This document shows, one piece after another, positions 19,890-30,265 of a stretch of DNA of 35,269 nucleotides. The stretch spans positions 1 through 35,269 of the forward strand of contig SVIS01000015.1 in NCBI GenBank assembly GCA_015069385.1, written 5' to 3'. Position numbers and translations under genes: made by a program. The notes beneath the pieces were generated by a model, which made no database searches, was not told the origin of the DNA, and was given only the letters and a program-made list of their open reading frames with translations. Origin of the DNA: Clostridiales bacterium. GTDB lineage: Bacteria > Bacillota > Clostridia > Christensenellales > UBA1242. Position 1 is the stretch's first letter. The number at the start of each line of letters is the position of its first letter.

Positions 19890-20120
19890 TTTTTTCCTTA
19901 TGGGTTAATTATAACATAAAAAATATAAAAAGTCATAAATAAAGAGTATTTTTATTTTTGTTGTGAATGTATAAGGGTCTACTTCATTTTTGAAGTTGCA
20001 CCAAACCCAATACGTGAATTGCGCAACACAACAAGCGATAATACTACAATTGGCAAAAAAATAAATATAACCCACAGCACAGATTTTTTTTGCAACTAAA
20101 CTAAAAGAAGATGCAAATAA

Positions 20121-20152
20121 AAAACCTATTAGGAATTTCCTAATAGGTTTTT
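20121..20152. terminator. Terminator after methyltransferase gene
   Basis: AAAACCTATTAGGAA/TTTCCTAATAGGTTTT near-perfect palindrome. Confidence 0.75.
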
Positions 20153-20153
20153 A

Positions 20154-20942
20154 TCAGTTTTTTTGGCAGATATATAACATATGGTTGCTGTAACCTTGCA
20201 AGTCTTCACGTTCACAAGTAGATAAATGATATTTAACCCAAATTTCAAATTCTTCATCTGTTAATTTATCAATCTGTTCTTTCATATGATGAGACATGCC
20301 ATCAGTTGCAATATTTTTTAAATATTTAACATTAAATTCTTCCATCATTTTTTTAAATTCTTTAATATAAAAAGCGGCAAAAATTCCTTCTTCATAATTA
20401 ATCATTTTGAAGTTTTTATCAAAATCTTTTTCTCTGCCATCAATTAAATGACCATCTAAAGCCCAATCCACCATAATAGAATCGCTTGTTAAATAAGCTA
20501 TTACAATAATCCCATTTTGTTTAGTAACCCTAATTGCTTCACTTATTGCTTGTTTTTGGTCTTTTTCGTTATAAAGATGATAAAGTGGGCCAAGAACCAA
20601 AGTCATATCAAAAGTATTATCTTTAAACCTTGACAAATCAAGGGCATCACCTTGCTCTGCCACAATATTCATATCTTTGGTTATTTTGTTTTTTAGAATA
20701 TCTATATTATGTTTTATAAATTCAATTGAATTAACGCTATATCCCTTTTGAGCATAATATATTGAATATCTGCCTGTGCCAGCACCAACTTCTAAAATTT
20801 TTGCACCTTTTTTTAAATATTTTTCAATATACTTTGTTGTGGTTATAAATTCAATTCTACTATGTTTTGCCCTAACTAATCGGCAATCTTCATCACAACT
20901 ATTTGTATAAAAATCATTTAATAAATTATGTCTGTTTTCCAT
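20154..20942 (-). CDS. Class I SAM-dependent methyltransferase
   Basis: ILEVGAGTGRYSIYYAQKGYSVNSIEF; TLVLGPLYHLYNEKD. Confidence 0.85.
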   Translation of the reverse strand: MENRHNLLNDFYTNSCDEDCRLVRAKHSRIEFITTTKYIEKYLKKGAKILEVGAGTGRYSIYYAQKGYSVNSIEFIKHNIDILKNKITKDMNIVAEQGDALDLSRFKDNTFDMTLVLGPLYHLYNEKDQKQAISEAIRVTKQNGIIVIAYLTSDSIMVDWALDGHLIDGREKDFDKNFKMINYEEGIFAAFYIKEFKKMMEEFNVKYLKNIATDGMSHHMKEQIDKLTDEEFEIWVKYHLSTCEREDLQGYSNHMLYICQKN

Positions 20943-20954
20943 ACTATTTGTCCT

Positions 20955-22052
20955 TTATATTCTTGCTTGTTTTGCAATCTGTTTTCTACTATTATTATTT
21001 AAATTTAAGATTAAATGATATATTACAAAGTTTTTATTTTGTTCTTCAGGAATTTTATGTACAGAAACTATGTAATCATAATTTTGATATATTTTTTCAA
21101 CCGCAAAGTCTTTATTATTAAATTCGTTTAATATATTTATAATTTTGTTTTTTAAATTTAAAATATCTAAGTTTTTATTTATACTTATTGTAAATCCAAA
21201 TTTTGTATTTCTTGTTATATAACCAAATAATTGCTGTAATGTTTTAAGAAACAAATCAGCATTTTTACTTTCACCTATTGCAATATTTTCTGCTGAACTT
21301 TTATCATATAAATAAAAGTCTGCCTCACCCGATTTTTTTAAAGAAAACCCTTGTAATTTTTCACGCTCTACTATTATGTTTTTATCAAATAAACTTTGTT
21401 TAACAATTGCCAACATATGGTCGTTTAATTGCGGTTCTGTACATCCAAAATAAAGCATTGGTTGCTCTTCAATTTGCAAAATAGCATTTTGAAAATTTTT
21501 TATTACAATACTTTCTATATTGTTTCTTTCTTCATTTAAACTTTTTGTTACCTTATTTCTAATGTCTTCAGGCATAAGATCCATATATTCATCTAATTCG
21601 CTAATTAGATATCCCTCTGCAACTGTAATAAAATCAATATCTTGAAAAATAATATTTATATAACCTTCTATATTGTTTACATAATATTCTTCAGGAATAT
21701 CATCTAATTCATTCCCATTTTCATCAAAAAGAAGAAAATCAAAATTTCGCAACCTATCTTCCTCTTTTAAATATTCTATTTCATATTGAATTACATGATA
21801 TAAAATATATTCATATATAGGTTCTATACTGTCTCGTAAAAAATTATCTTTTACTATACCTCTAAGTTGGTGGAATTTTTTTACACACCAATCTGGTTTT
21901 TCAATCAATAAATGCTCAGGGAACAAACAACTGATTCCCTCAATACCCTCTATTTCATATGCATCATAAAACCAATCAAACATTGCATTTATTCTATCAT
22001 TTATTTCTCTTAATGCTTTATAAGAAATAGTAATATCATATACGGGTACCAT
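20955..22052 (-). CDS. Hypothetical protein with possible PD-(D/E)XK-like C-terminal domain
   Basis: SGEADFYLYDKSSAENIAIGESKNADLF has a D...ExK arrangement. Confidence 0.5.
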   Translation of the reverse strand: MVPVYDITISYKALREINDRINAMFDWFYDAYEIEGIEGISCLFPEHLLIEKPDWCVKKFHQLRGIVKDNFLRDSIEPIYEYILYHVIQYEIEYLKEEDRLRNFDFLLFDENGNELDDIPEEYYVNNIEGYINIIFQDIDFITVAEGYLISELDEYMDLMPEDIRNKVTKSLNEERNNIESIVIKNFQNAILQIEEQPMLYFGCTEPQLNDHMLAIVKQSLFDKNIIVEREKLQGFSLKKSGEADFYLYDKSSAENIAIGESKNADLFLKTLQQLFGYITRNTKFGFTISINKNLDILNLKNKIINILNEFNNKDFAVEKIYQNYDYIVSVHKIPEEQNKNFVIYHLILNLNNNSRKQIAKQARI

Positions 22053-22098
22053 ATTTTATCCTTTTATATCGAATTCACAAATTACAAAATATTTTTCA

Positions 22099-22128
22099 AA
22101 AACCTTTCGCTAAATTAGTGAAAGGTTT
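22099..22128 (-). terminator. Terminator after 22135-23172 gene
   Basis: AAACCTTTC...GAAAGGTTT stem. Confidence 0.65.
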
Positions 22129-22134
22129 TGTAAT

Positions 22135-23172
22135 TTATGCTAATTTAATTGTATAGTCATATAACAAATTAATGCTTTGATAAAAATTAAAGAAGAAAAT
22201 AACTTTTGCTTCATTTTCTGGCTTATTTGTTTCTTTTGCATATTCAGCGGCATCATCATAGCAGCGATTTAATACATTTATATTTAACTCATCAATAATT
22301 TTATTAAATGTTGCTGCATCTTCAACAAATTCGTTATAAACGCCTTTCCAAACTTTAAAATTATTTAAAAGTGTTGAAGTAGCGGTTGAAGGAGTTGAAT
22401 CATAAGATGCCTTTACTACTTCATCAAAGAATTTTTGTGATACTTCCCAAAATTTATTGTTTGTATTTTGAATTTCTTTAGCATTATATGCTGATAAAAT
22501 TTTAATCGCAGATTTGTTTAATTGTAAATTTGCAGCATTATATGCAAGTCTTTTGTTAATTTCTTTTAGGTTATTACTAAAATCAGATTCTTCTAAGTTA
22601 GTAAAATCCGCAAAATCATAATAGCCAACAGTATAAGCATTATAAATGCTTTGTGATAATGTGTTAGCAAGTTCAATAACTTTTAAATATTCTTGCTTAA
22701 ATTTTAAAAGCCTTGCTTTTTCGTAATCAGAAGTTGCGTTATCTTCATCAGAAAAATCAACCTGCTCTTCATAATTTTGTTTTTCAATTACAAAATCAGA
22801 AATTTTATTTTTTAAATTTTCTAAATTACTATTAATTACCGGAATTAGTTTTCTAAATTCGCCTTCGTTTTTAATTGGAGTTACAGTAAATACATTGGCA
22901 TACTTTTGAGAGCAGAACATACTTGCCTCAAATAATGGTGCATATGTATCTGTAAGTTCAGCAAAATAAGAACCATATTCGCTTTCTATAATAGTGTCAA
23001 TATTATTGCAAAAATCGATATTTAAAACTGAATTAAAATCATCGGTAGCAAAATATGTTGTTAGCGCCGAAGATGTGTCTAACCAATAATTCTCAGATAA
23101 TCCATCTCCGCAAGCTGTAAAACAAAACATACAACTAATTACTAATAGAAGTGATGCGAGAATTTTTTTCAT
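22135..23172 (-). CDS. Putative lipoprotein, unknown function
   Basis: MKKILASLLLVISCMFCFTACGDG lipobox. Confidence 0.7.
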   Translation of the reverse strand: MKKILASLLLVISCMFCFTACGDGLSENYWLDTSSALTTYFATDDFNSVLNIDFCNNIDTIIESEYGSYFAELTDTYAPLFEASMFCSQKYANVFTVTPIKNEGEFRKLIPVINSNLENLKNKISDFVIEKQNYEEQVDFSDEDNATSDYEKARLLKFKQEYLKVIELANTLSQSIYNAYTVGYYDFADFTNLEESDFSNNLKEINKRLAYNAANLQLNKSAIKILSAYNAKEIQNTNNKFWEVSQKFFDEVVKASYDSTPSTATSTLLNNFKVWKGVYNEFVEDAATFNKIIDELNINVLNRCYDDAAEYAKETNKPENEAKVIFFFNFYQSINLLYDYTIKLA

Positions 23173-23177
23173 GTTAC

Positions 23178-24071
23178 TTACCCCCTTACCACATAATCAA
23201 TATAATTATTTGCAACATTACGTTGTTCTTGATTTGCTAAACTTTCCACATAAGCAACTTGTGTATTAGTTGCAACACTTTTGCCTATTTCAGCAATATT
23301 ACAAGCAGTATTATTATTTGCAAACATATCATATATTTCTTTATTTTCAAAATATTTTGTATTTGTGTTTGCACTTATTCTAGCCATTGCCAAAGTTGCT
23401 TCTGTAAAATATTCATATTTATTTGAATCTTGACAATTAAAATATTCATTTACCATTGTTACAGCATAACCAACTTTAAGTTTATAGGCATTATTTTTAA
23501 CCATCATATTGTCAAGACCATACGCATAGGCAAAACCACAATTAAAATAAAAACCATTATAATATTCTAAAACTTCCGAAAAAATATTGTTAAAATTTAC
23601 AATATATGTTTGCATTGTTGCAATATTATATTCGGTATCAACAATTTCAAAATAAGTGTTAAGCAAGTAGTCATAACCTTTTTCATACACCTCTTTAACT
23701 TGTTTAAAATAAGATGTTGATTTGTCAATATATGAACTAACAATACTATTAGATTTAACAAATATACCATTTGTTAAAATTTCATCACTTATAGTTTGAT
23801 ATGAATTTTTTAAATTTTGAAAAGTAGTTAATGATTTATGTACATCTTCTACGGCTAAATCGTGTGTAATTATAATAGAAACCATATCATCAACTGCTTC
23901 GTTTACTTCATTAATTACATTAATATTTTCTTTAACAACCCCATACGACATATTGTATACATTGTTATATACAGCCAAACTATTATCTTTTTTGCGCAAG
24001 ATAAAATAAGCACCAGCAGCAAGTGCTGCAATGGCAACCAATGCAATTATTACTTTTACACCTTTTTTCAT
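23178..24071 (-). CDS. Membrane-anchored protein, unknown function
   Basis: N-terminal TM VKVIIALVAIAALAAGAYFIL; operonic with the downstream lipoprotein. Confidence 0.65.
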   Translation of the reverse strand: MKKGVKVIIALVAIAALAAGAYFILRKKDNSLAVYNNVYNMSYGVVKENINVINEVNEAVDDMVSIIITHDLAVEDVHKSLTTFQNLKNSYQTISDEILTNGIFVKSNSIVSSYIDKSTSYFKQVKEVYEKGYDYLLNTYFEIVDTEYNIATMQTYIVNFNNIFSEVLEYYNGFYFNCGFAYAYGLDNMMVKNNAYKLKVGYAVTMVNEYFNCQDSNKYEYFTEATLAMARISANTNTKYFENKEIYDMFANNNTACNIAEIGKSVATNTQVAYVESLANQEQRNVANNYIDYVVRG

Positions 24072-24139
24072 AGAACTCCCTCTTTATTATTACTTTAACA
24101 TATTATATAATTTTTTGCAATAGTGAGTAAATAATTTTA

Positions 24140-24952
24140 TTAATTAAATAACTTTAAAGCCTGCTGATAAACTTCATTTTTAGAAAGTTTTCTCTCTTTA
24201 GCAACTCTTTTTATTGCTTCACCTTTATCGATTTTTAAATTTATGTAATATAACAAATGTTCTTGAATTGTTTTTTGCAAAAGTTCATCTTGTTCAAGGT
24301 TTTTATTTCCCTCAACTACTAAAACATACTCACCTTTAGGTTCAAGTTTAATTTCTTCCCCCAAAACAAATGAATAAGTTTTTTCATATAATTTTGTAAT
24401 TTCATTTACAAGCACTGCTTTTCTTTCCCCCAACACCTCATGCAATTGTTTATTTATTTTTATAACATCGTGCGGAGCAACATAAAAAATAAGTGTTGTT
24501 TTATACTCTTTAACTTCGCTTAGTAGGCTTTTACATTCTTTTAAATTGTCAGGTAAAAAACCAACAAAAGTAAATCTGCCAGAGTTTAGTCCACTTAATA
24601 TAAGAGCACAAAGCCCAGCGTTTGCACCCGGAACAACCGTGTATTCAATATTATTTTGTTTTAATTTTTTTATAATAGTTTCACCGGGGTCAGAAATAAC
24701 AGGCATGCCGGAATCACTTATAATTGCTACATTTTTGCCTTCGTTTAACAAATTTATTATACCATTTGCTGAATTTTCTTCATTAAATTTATGATAAGCA
24801 ATAAGTTTTTTATGAATGTTATAATGGTTTAAAAGTTTTAATGAGTTTCTTGTATCTTCACACGCAATAACATCAACCATATTTAAAACTTCTATTGCTC
24901 TATAAGAAATGTCTTTTAAATTACCTATTGGTGTTGCAACAAAATAAAGCAT
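24140..24952 (-). CDS. rsmI: 16S rRNA (cytidine(1402)-2'-O)-methyltransferase
   Basis: LYFVATPIGNLKDISYRAIEVL, IACEDTRNSLKLLNHY, AIISDSGMPVISDPG. Confidence 0.95.
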   Translation of the reverse strand: MLYFVATPIGNLKDISYRAIEVLNMVDVIACEDTRNSLKLLNHYNIHKKLIAYHKFNEENSANGIINLLNEGKNVAIISDSGMPVISDPGETIIKKLKQNNIEYTVVPGANAGLCALILSGLNSGRFTFVGFLPDNLKECKSLLSEVKEYKTTLIFYVAPHDVIKINKQLHEVLGERKAVLVNEITKLYEKTYSFVLGEEIKLEPKGEYVLVVEGNKNLEQDELLQKTIQEHLLYYINLKIDKGEAIKRVAKERKLSKNEVYQQALKLFN

Positions 24953-24960
24953 AGCACCTC

Positions 24961-25698
24961 CTATTTTTTATAAAGTTTTTGAATAGTTTGAACATAATCG
25001 CCGTCTAAATTATTTGTAAATAGTGGAGGCAAAATTTTTAAACTATCTTTTCCACCTTTTACAGCCTCACACAAAAAAACAGTTGAGTTTTTTGACTGAT
25101 TTGGATGAACAAAATATATGCGTTTTGGCATCAGTAAAAATTCTTTTAGTTTAATTAAACATTCATTTAGCCTAGAAGAGTCGTATACAAAATAAAATTT
25201 ACCACCAAATTTTAAAAGTTTGTTTGTATGAAAAAATAAGTCATCAAGCGGCAACTCTTTATCAAAACGGCTAAAAATTTTTTCTTGTATATTTCCACAA
25301 ACATTTTCATCAAATTTAAAATATGGAGGGTTTGAAAAAATAACATCAATTTGTCCTGCGGTTAAATAATTTTGCCAGTTTTGAATTTTGTCATTTATAG
25401 GGCAAATTTGTTCTTGCATATTACAAAGTTGAACATTTCTTTGCAGTAAATCGGCTTGCGAATCTTGCATTTCAAATGCATAAATTCTTTTGGGTCTTTC
25501 TTTATAATTTACAAGTATGGAAATTATTCCACAACCAGCACCAATTTCCAAACAAGTTTCGTTATGTTTTGCACTTACAAAGTTGGCAAGCAAAACCGAG
25601 TCACTAGTAAAACCATAGCCACCAACTTTTTGAATGATTTTTAAATTATCTAAATTTAAATCATCAAGTCTTTCGCCATCTTTTATAATTTGATTCAT
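24961..25698 (-). CDS. tRNA1(Val) adenine N6-methyltransferase family
   Basis: GERLDDL, GYGFTSDSVLLANFV, LEIGAGCGIISILV, FSNPPYF; cluster position. Confidence 0.88.
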   Translation of the reverse strand: MNQIIKDGERLDDLNLDNLKIIQKVGGYGFTSDSVLLANFVSAKHNETCLEIGAGCGIISILVNYKERPKRIYAFEMQDSQADLLQRNVQLCNMQEQICPINDKIQNWQNYLTAGQIDVIFSNPPYFKFDENVCGNIQEKIFSRFDKELPLDDLFFHTNKLLKFGGKFYFVYDSSRLNECLIKLKEFLLMPKRIYFVHPNQSKNSTVFLCEAVKGGKDSLKILPPLFTNNLDGDYVQTIQKLYKK

Positions 25699-26507
25699 AT
25701 TTTTTTAATATCTTCCAATTTAAATTCTTTAATGTTTTGCATGCCTTCACCATTATTAAACTTAACCGAAACAACCCTTTTTAAAAGGTCATTGTAAACA
25801 ACAAGGCCTTTGCCATCAGGTGTTATAACTTCGGTATTTAATTTTGGCATAAGTTTGTATGTTTCTAAATAATGTTCGTTTTCGTAAGCCAAACAACATT
25901 TAAGTTTGCCGCAAAGACCACCAATGCTGGTTGGGTTTAATGAAAGCCCCTGAATTTTTGCCATTTTTATACTACTATGAGTAGCATCTGACAAAAAGTT
26001 AGAACAACAACATTCTCTGCCACAAGGACCAAGACCACCTATGGTTTTAGTTTCTTCCCTTATGTCTAATTGCCTAAGTTCTACACGCATTTTATATTTA
26101 CCAGCAAGTTGTTTAACAAGTTCTCTAAAATCTATTCTGGCATTTGCACTAAAATTAATAATTACTTTTGTGGCTTCAAAATTTAATTCTGCACCAAGCA
26201 CTTTCATTTCTAAATTTAAATTTTTTGAACACTTTTCGCAAAACTTTTTAATTTCATCCTCTTTAGTTTTGTTTAATTCTTTTTGTTTTAAATCTTCTTT
26301 AGTCGCTATGCGCAAAACTTTTTTTAAAGGTTCTTTAAAATCTTCTTCATTTACACTGCTAACTTTAGAGCAAATTGTGCCAACTTCTAAACCTCTTACT
26401 GTTTCTACAACCACTTGTTCATTCATGTGAACATATACATTAGAACAATCAAATGAATATGCCCTACCATTAGGAACAAAACATACTTTAACTTCTTTTA
26501 CTTGCAT
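25695..26507 (-). CDS. ricT: PSP1-domain protein (RicT/YaaT family)
   Basis: RVELRQLDIREETKTIGGLGPCGRECCCSNFL...IGGLCGKLKCCLAYE. Confidence 0.93.
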   Translation of the reverse strand: MQVKEVKVCFVPNGRAYSFDCSNVYVHMNEQVVVETVRGLEVGTICSKVSSVNEEDFKEPLKKVLRIATKEDLKQKELNKTKEDEIKKFCEKCSKNLNLEMKVLGAELNFEATKVIINFSANARIDFRELVKQLAGKYKMRVELRQLDIREETKTIGGLGPCGRECCCSNFLSDATHSSIKMAKIQGLSLNPTSIGGLCGKLKCCLAYENEHYLETYKLMPKLNTEVITPDGKGLVVYNDLLKRVVSVKFNNGEGMQNIKEFKLEDIKKI

Positions 26508-27466
26508 AAAAATTTAACCTCCAAAATATCAAGCAACAAATTATCCGCTAGTGTAATTAAATTAACATTTCTATCTAGCCTGCGTTTATATAAATTTAAT
26601 TTTTTTAAAATTTTGTTTGTGGCTATAGCCGAATATTCTAAAACCAATTGGCTATACAATTCTATTAAATTTGTATGTTTAATTAAATTATTTTTATCAT
26701 AATGCAAAATTAAAATATCTCTAAAAAAATCATTTAAAATTAAAAGTGCATTTTCAAAAAATACCTTATCTTTATTTAAAAATACGGAAAAAAACGGAAT
26801 TTGTTCACTTTTTTTCATATTTTTAATTAAATTTACCATATTTTTATAACAATCTACAAAATTATTATTATTTAAAATATCAAGTGTTTTACCAATATAG
26901 CCATCACCAAAATTAAGTGCAATATCTAAATTTTCAACGTTTTCAGTTGTTAACATATTTTTTAAAGTTTGCTTATTAAATTTTTGAATGCGCATTTTTT
27001 GTACACGTGACAATATTGTTGATAAAACTTTTTCTTCGCTACAAGCAGTCATTAAAAAAATTACATTTTTAGGTGGCTCTTCTATAATTTTAAGCATTTT
27101 ATTTTGTGCTTGCTCAGTAGATAAATCTAAGTCATTAATTACAAAGATTTTTAAATTAGCAAGCATTGGTTTTACTTGAACTTTATCATAAATATTTGAA
27201 GCATCTTCAACCATAAAAGTTTGAGTTTTAGGATACACCAATACATCGGGATGCGAGCCAGCCTTAATTTTTGCACAATGTGCGCAAACGCCACAAATAT
27301 TATTGTTTTCACACAATAAAAACTTAGACAAAAGCGAAGTAAACATTGAGTTTGTAAACCTATCGGGACTTACAAAAAGATATGCCTGACTAAGCCTATT
27401 ACCTTGCCTTGCATTTTTAAACTCGTTAAACACTTGTAAAAAACTAAGTTGTTTTTCGTAATCCAT
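26498..27466 (-). CDS. holB: DNA polymerase III delta' subunit
   Basis: QAYLFVSPDRFTNSM, CGVCAHCAKIKAGSHPDV, QNKMLKIIEEPPKNVIFLMT. Confidence 0.9.
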   Translation of the reverse strand: MDYEKQLSFLQVFNEFKNARQGNRLSQAYLFVSPDRFTNSMFTSLLSKFLLCENNNICGVCAHCAKIKAGSHPDVLVYPKTQTFMVEDASNIYDKVQVKPMLANLKIFVINDLDLSTEQAQNKMLKIIEEPPKNVIFLMTACSEEKVLSTILSRVQKMRIQKFNKQTLKNMLTTENVENLDIALNFGDGYIGKTLDILNNNNFVDCYKNMVNLIKNMKKSEQIPFFSVFLNKDKVFFENALLILNDFFRDILILHYDKNNLIKHTNLIELYSQLVLEYSAIATNKILKKLNLYKRRLDRNVNLITLADNLLLDILEVKFLCK

Positions 27467-27665
27467 AAGTGTATTTTAACACAAGCAAAAATTAATTACA
27501 ATTATTTTAAAAATATAATATTTATATTAAAGTAAGTAAAATGTAACATAAACCCCAATAGTGTATTTATACGCAAGCATATAACCTTAAATAGCATAAA
27601 TTCAATTGCAAAACTTTTATAAATATGTAAAAATATATAAGTAAAATATAAAACAAAGGACAAAT

Positions 27666-28472
27666 ATGCAAGCACCTACCGATTTTAAAATTATTTGGTC
27701 AAAATATATGTCAAATGGCAATATAAAAATAATTGAAAAGCAATTAATAAAACTTGCCGAACTTGGCAATCTTGATGCCATGCGAGAATATTGGTTACAT
27801 ATTGATGAGTTAAGTGAACAATCTGAAAAAATTAGTAAATTAACAAACTGTCTTGAAGAAAAAAACACCACTCTTACATTTAAAGAAGAACTTGTTGTGC
27901 TTGCACATAATTATTGTAATACTTTGCCCATAAGGTCAAAAATTTTAAATAGATTTGAGTTATTAAAACAAGTAGGAAATTTAAAATTTAATCAACAAAC
28001 ATATAAAAATAAAAAAGAATTTAATGAACAACGCAAAAAATTATTAAATGCAGCATATCAGCAATATAATTTAAAAAAACAAATATATTTAAAAACAAAA
28101 TTTATTATCAATTTAAAAACTTTAATTAATAATTACGAACAACAGTTATTAAGTGGCGAAAACATGCAAAATGTTGCATTAATGTTAGACATTATAAATT
28201 TAGCAAATAATATAAAAAGTGATCCCATTATTGATGAAAAACCATTTATAAATGCTTTTAGACAACAACTTAAGCCTGCTTTAGTTAAATATAGGTTTTC
28301 TAAAAATGAAAATGTTTATGATTATACTCTTGCCTACGGGATATTACAAGGCTATATACAAGCCGATACGTTAACAATATTAAAAGCATATAAAACCTTT
28401 GATAGTTATGCTAATTATAAACCTTCTAATACATTAACAACAATAAATACAGATGAAAATATTAAAAGTTAA
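27666..28472 (+). CDS. Hypothetical helical protein
   Basis: Long ORF followed by terminator; KLAELGNLDAMREYWLHIDELSE hints at a Sel1/TPR-like start. Confidence 0.55.
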   Translation: MQAPTDFKIIWSKYMSNGNIKIIEKQLIKLAELGNLDAMREYWLHIDELSEQSEKISKLTNCLEEKNTTLTFKEELVVLAHNYCNTLPIRSKILNRFELLKQVGNLKFNQQTYKNKKEFNEQRKKLLNAAYQQYNLKKQIYLKTKFIINLKTLINNYEQQLLSGENMQNVALMLDIINLANNIKSDPIIDEKPFINAFRQQLKPALVKYRFSKNENVYDYTLAYGILQGYIQADTLTILKAYKTFDSYANYKPSNTLTTINTDENIKS

Positions 28473-28502
28473 AAAAACCTCTCTTAAACAAGAGAGGTTT
28501 TT
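28473..28502. terminator. Bidirectional terminator
   Basis: AAAACCTCTCTT/AAGAGAGGTTTT stem. Confidence 0.85.
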
Positions 28503-28511
28503 AAATTAAAA

Positions 28512-29165
28512 TTATTTATTCATCATTTTAGCAACTTCTTCTGCTAAATTGTCTTGACGTTTTTCTAAGCCTTCGCCCATTTCGTAACGAACAAAACGAC
28601 GAATGTTTAATTTTTCACCAATAGCCAAAACAGCTTCATTCATAATTTCAGTAACACTTTTTGCTGGGTCTTTAACAAATTCTTGTTCCATTAAGCATAC
28701 TTCTTTATAGAATTTTTCAATTCTGCCGTTTACAATTCTATCAGCAAATTCTGGTTTTTTGCCTTCGTTAATTGCTTGTTGCAATGCAATTGCTTTTTCG
28801 CTTTCTATAACTTGGGCAGGAACTTCTTCACGTGTGATATATTTTGGGTTAGAAGCAGCAATTTGCATAGCAATGTCTTTGCAAAGTGCTTGGAAGTTAT
28901 CGCTTCTTGCAACAAAGTCTGTTTCACAGTTAATTTCAAGTAAAACACCAATTTTGCCACCCATATGAATATATGAAGTAACAGCGCCTTCGGCTGCAAT
29001 TCTGTCGGCTTTTTTAGCGGCAGCTGCCATGCCTTTTTCTCTTAAATATACAACTGCTTTTTCATAGTCACCATTTGTTTCTGTAAGTGCTTTTTTGCAG
29101 TCCATCATGCCAACACCAGTGGCTTGACGAAGTTTAACAACATCTTGAGCTGTAAACATAAACAT
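28512..29165 (-). CDS. tsf: Elongation factor Ts
   Basis: VVKLRQATGVGMMDCKKALTETNGDYEKAVVYLREKG; INCETDFVARS. Confidence 0.98.
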   Translation of the reverse strand: MFMFTAQDVVKLRQATGVGMMDCKKALTETNGDYEKAVVYLREKGMAAAAKKADRIAAEGAVTSYIHMGGKIGVLLEINCETDFVARSDNFQALCKDIAMQIAASNPKYITREEVPAQVIESEKAIALQQAINEGKKPEFADRIVNGRIEKFYKEVCLMEQEFVKDPAKSVTEIMNEAVLAIGEKLNIRRFVRYEMGEGLEKRQDNLAEEVAKMMNK

Positions 29166-30094
29166 TATTCTCCTTTTGTTTCGTTTTCTGTAACTTCAAC
29201 TTTTTTTGCTCTTGTTTTTTTAGCAGGTTTTTCTTCAACTGCTTCTTCTTTAGCAACTTCTTCTACTTTTTCTTCTTTTTTAACTTTTTTTACAGGTTTT
29301 TTTGTTTTTTTTCTTTCTAAATTTTCTGCTTCTTTTAAAGTAGGTTTAACTTCTGCTAAAACTGCTTTAAGGTCAATTTCCTCTTCTTCTACAGTTTCTT
29401 TATTTAAAGCAACGCCTTCTCTTGCTTCAATAACAGCATCTGCCATAGCAGAGGCAATAAGTTTAACTGAACGAATAGCATCATCGTTGCCAGGAATAAC
29501 ATAATCAATGCCATCTGGGTTGCAGTTTGTGTCAATAAGACCAACAACTGGAATGTTTAAATTTTTTGCTTCTTTAACACAGATGTGTTCTTTCATAGAG
29601 TCAACTAAGAAAATTACACCTGGAAGTTCGCGCATTTCTTTAATACCGCCAAGGTTAGCCTCTAATTTTTCCATTTCATGTTTTAAAATAGCAACTTCTT
29701 TTTTAGGAAGTAAATCGAACTCACCAACTTTTTCCATTTGAGAAAGTTTGTTTAAACGTTCAATTCTTTTTCTAATAGTTTTGAAGTTTGTAAGGCAACC
29801 ACCAAGCCAACGGTTGTTTACATAGAACATACCGCAGCGTTCTGCCTCTTCTTTAATAGCCTCTTGGGCTTGTTTTTTAGTTCCTACAAAAAGAACTGAT
29901 TTACCTGCAGCAACAGCATCTCTAACAAAAGAATATGCTTTGTCTACAAGATTAGATGTTTCTTCTAGGTTAATGATATGAATATCGTTTCTAGCCGTAA
30001 AGATATATTTTGACATTTTAGGATTCCATTTTCTTGTTTGGTGACCAAAATGTACGCCGGCTTCTAGAAGTTGTTTCATTGAAATAACTGACAT
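29165..30094 (-). CDS. rpsB: 30S ribosomal protein S2 with charged C-terminal extension
   Basis: [27 protein letters not shown]. Confidence 0.98.
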   Translation of the reverse strand: MSVISMKQLLEAGVHFGHQTRKWNPKMSKYIFTARNDIHIINLEETSNLVDKAYSFVRDAVAAGKSVLFVGTKKQAQEAIKEEAERCGMFYVNNRWLGGCLTNFKTIRKRIERLNKLSQMEKVGEFDLLPKKEVAILKHEMEKLEANLGGIKEMRELPGVIFLVDSMKEHICVKEAKNLNIPVVGLIDTNCNPDGIDYVIPGNDDAIRSVKLIASAMADAVIEAREGVALNKETVEEEEIDLKAVLAEVKPTLKEAENLERKKTKKPVKKVKKEEKVEEVAKEEAVEEKPAKKTRAKKVEVTENETKGE

Positions 30095-30114
30095 AAATTT
30101 TTATCCTCCTTGTT

Positions 30115-30235
30115 TTTAGTCTTCCCCGAGGTTTTAAAGGCTCTATAAGCAACCAAACAATTGCTTGGCAACGGCTTATAAATTTACCAACGGGTGTTAA
30201 TTTGTCCAATGACCTTTTCAAAGATATCACACCAA
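30115..30235 (-). promoter_or_regulatory. Candidate structured rpsB 5' leader
   Basis: TATAAGC...GCTTATA stem enclosing CCAA/TTGG pairing, between the upstream terminator and the rpsB RBS. Confidence 0.4.
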
Positions 30236-30244
30236 ATAAAAAAA

Positions 30245-30260
30245 TGCAAGCATAATCTTG
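30245..30260 (-). terminator. Terminator of murA-ftsQ operon
   Basis: Minus strand TGCAAGATTATGCTTGCATTTTTTT. Confidence 0.7.
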
Positions 30261-30265
30261 CATTA

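Noticed and set aside
20154-22052. Restriction-modification pair (methyltransferase plus PD-(D/E)XK-like protein)
   Set aside because: The methyltransferase lacks an (N/D)PPY/F-type DNA methylase motif and looks like a small-molecule class I enzyme. The nuclease call is itself tentative.
30018-30263. 81-aa ORF overlapping the rpsB start
   Set aside because: Out of frame with rpsB and covering its leader and RBS; leader RNA is the better explanation.
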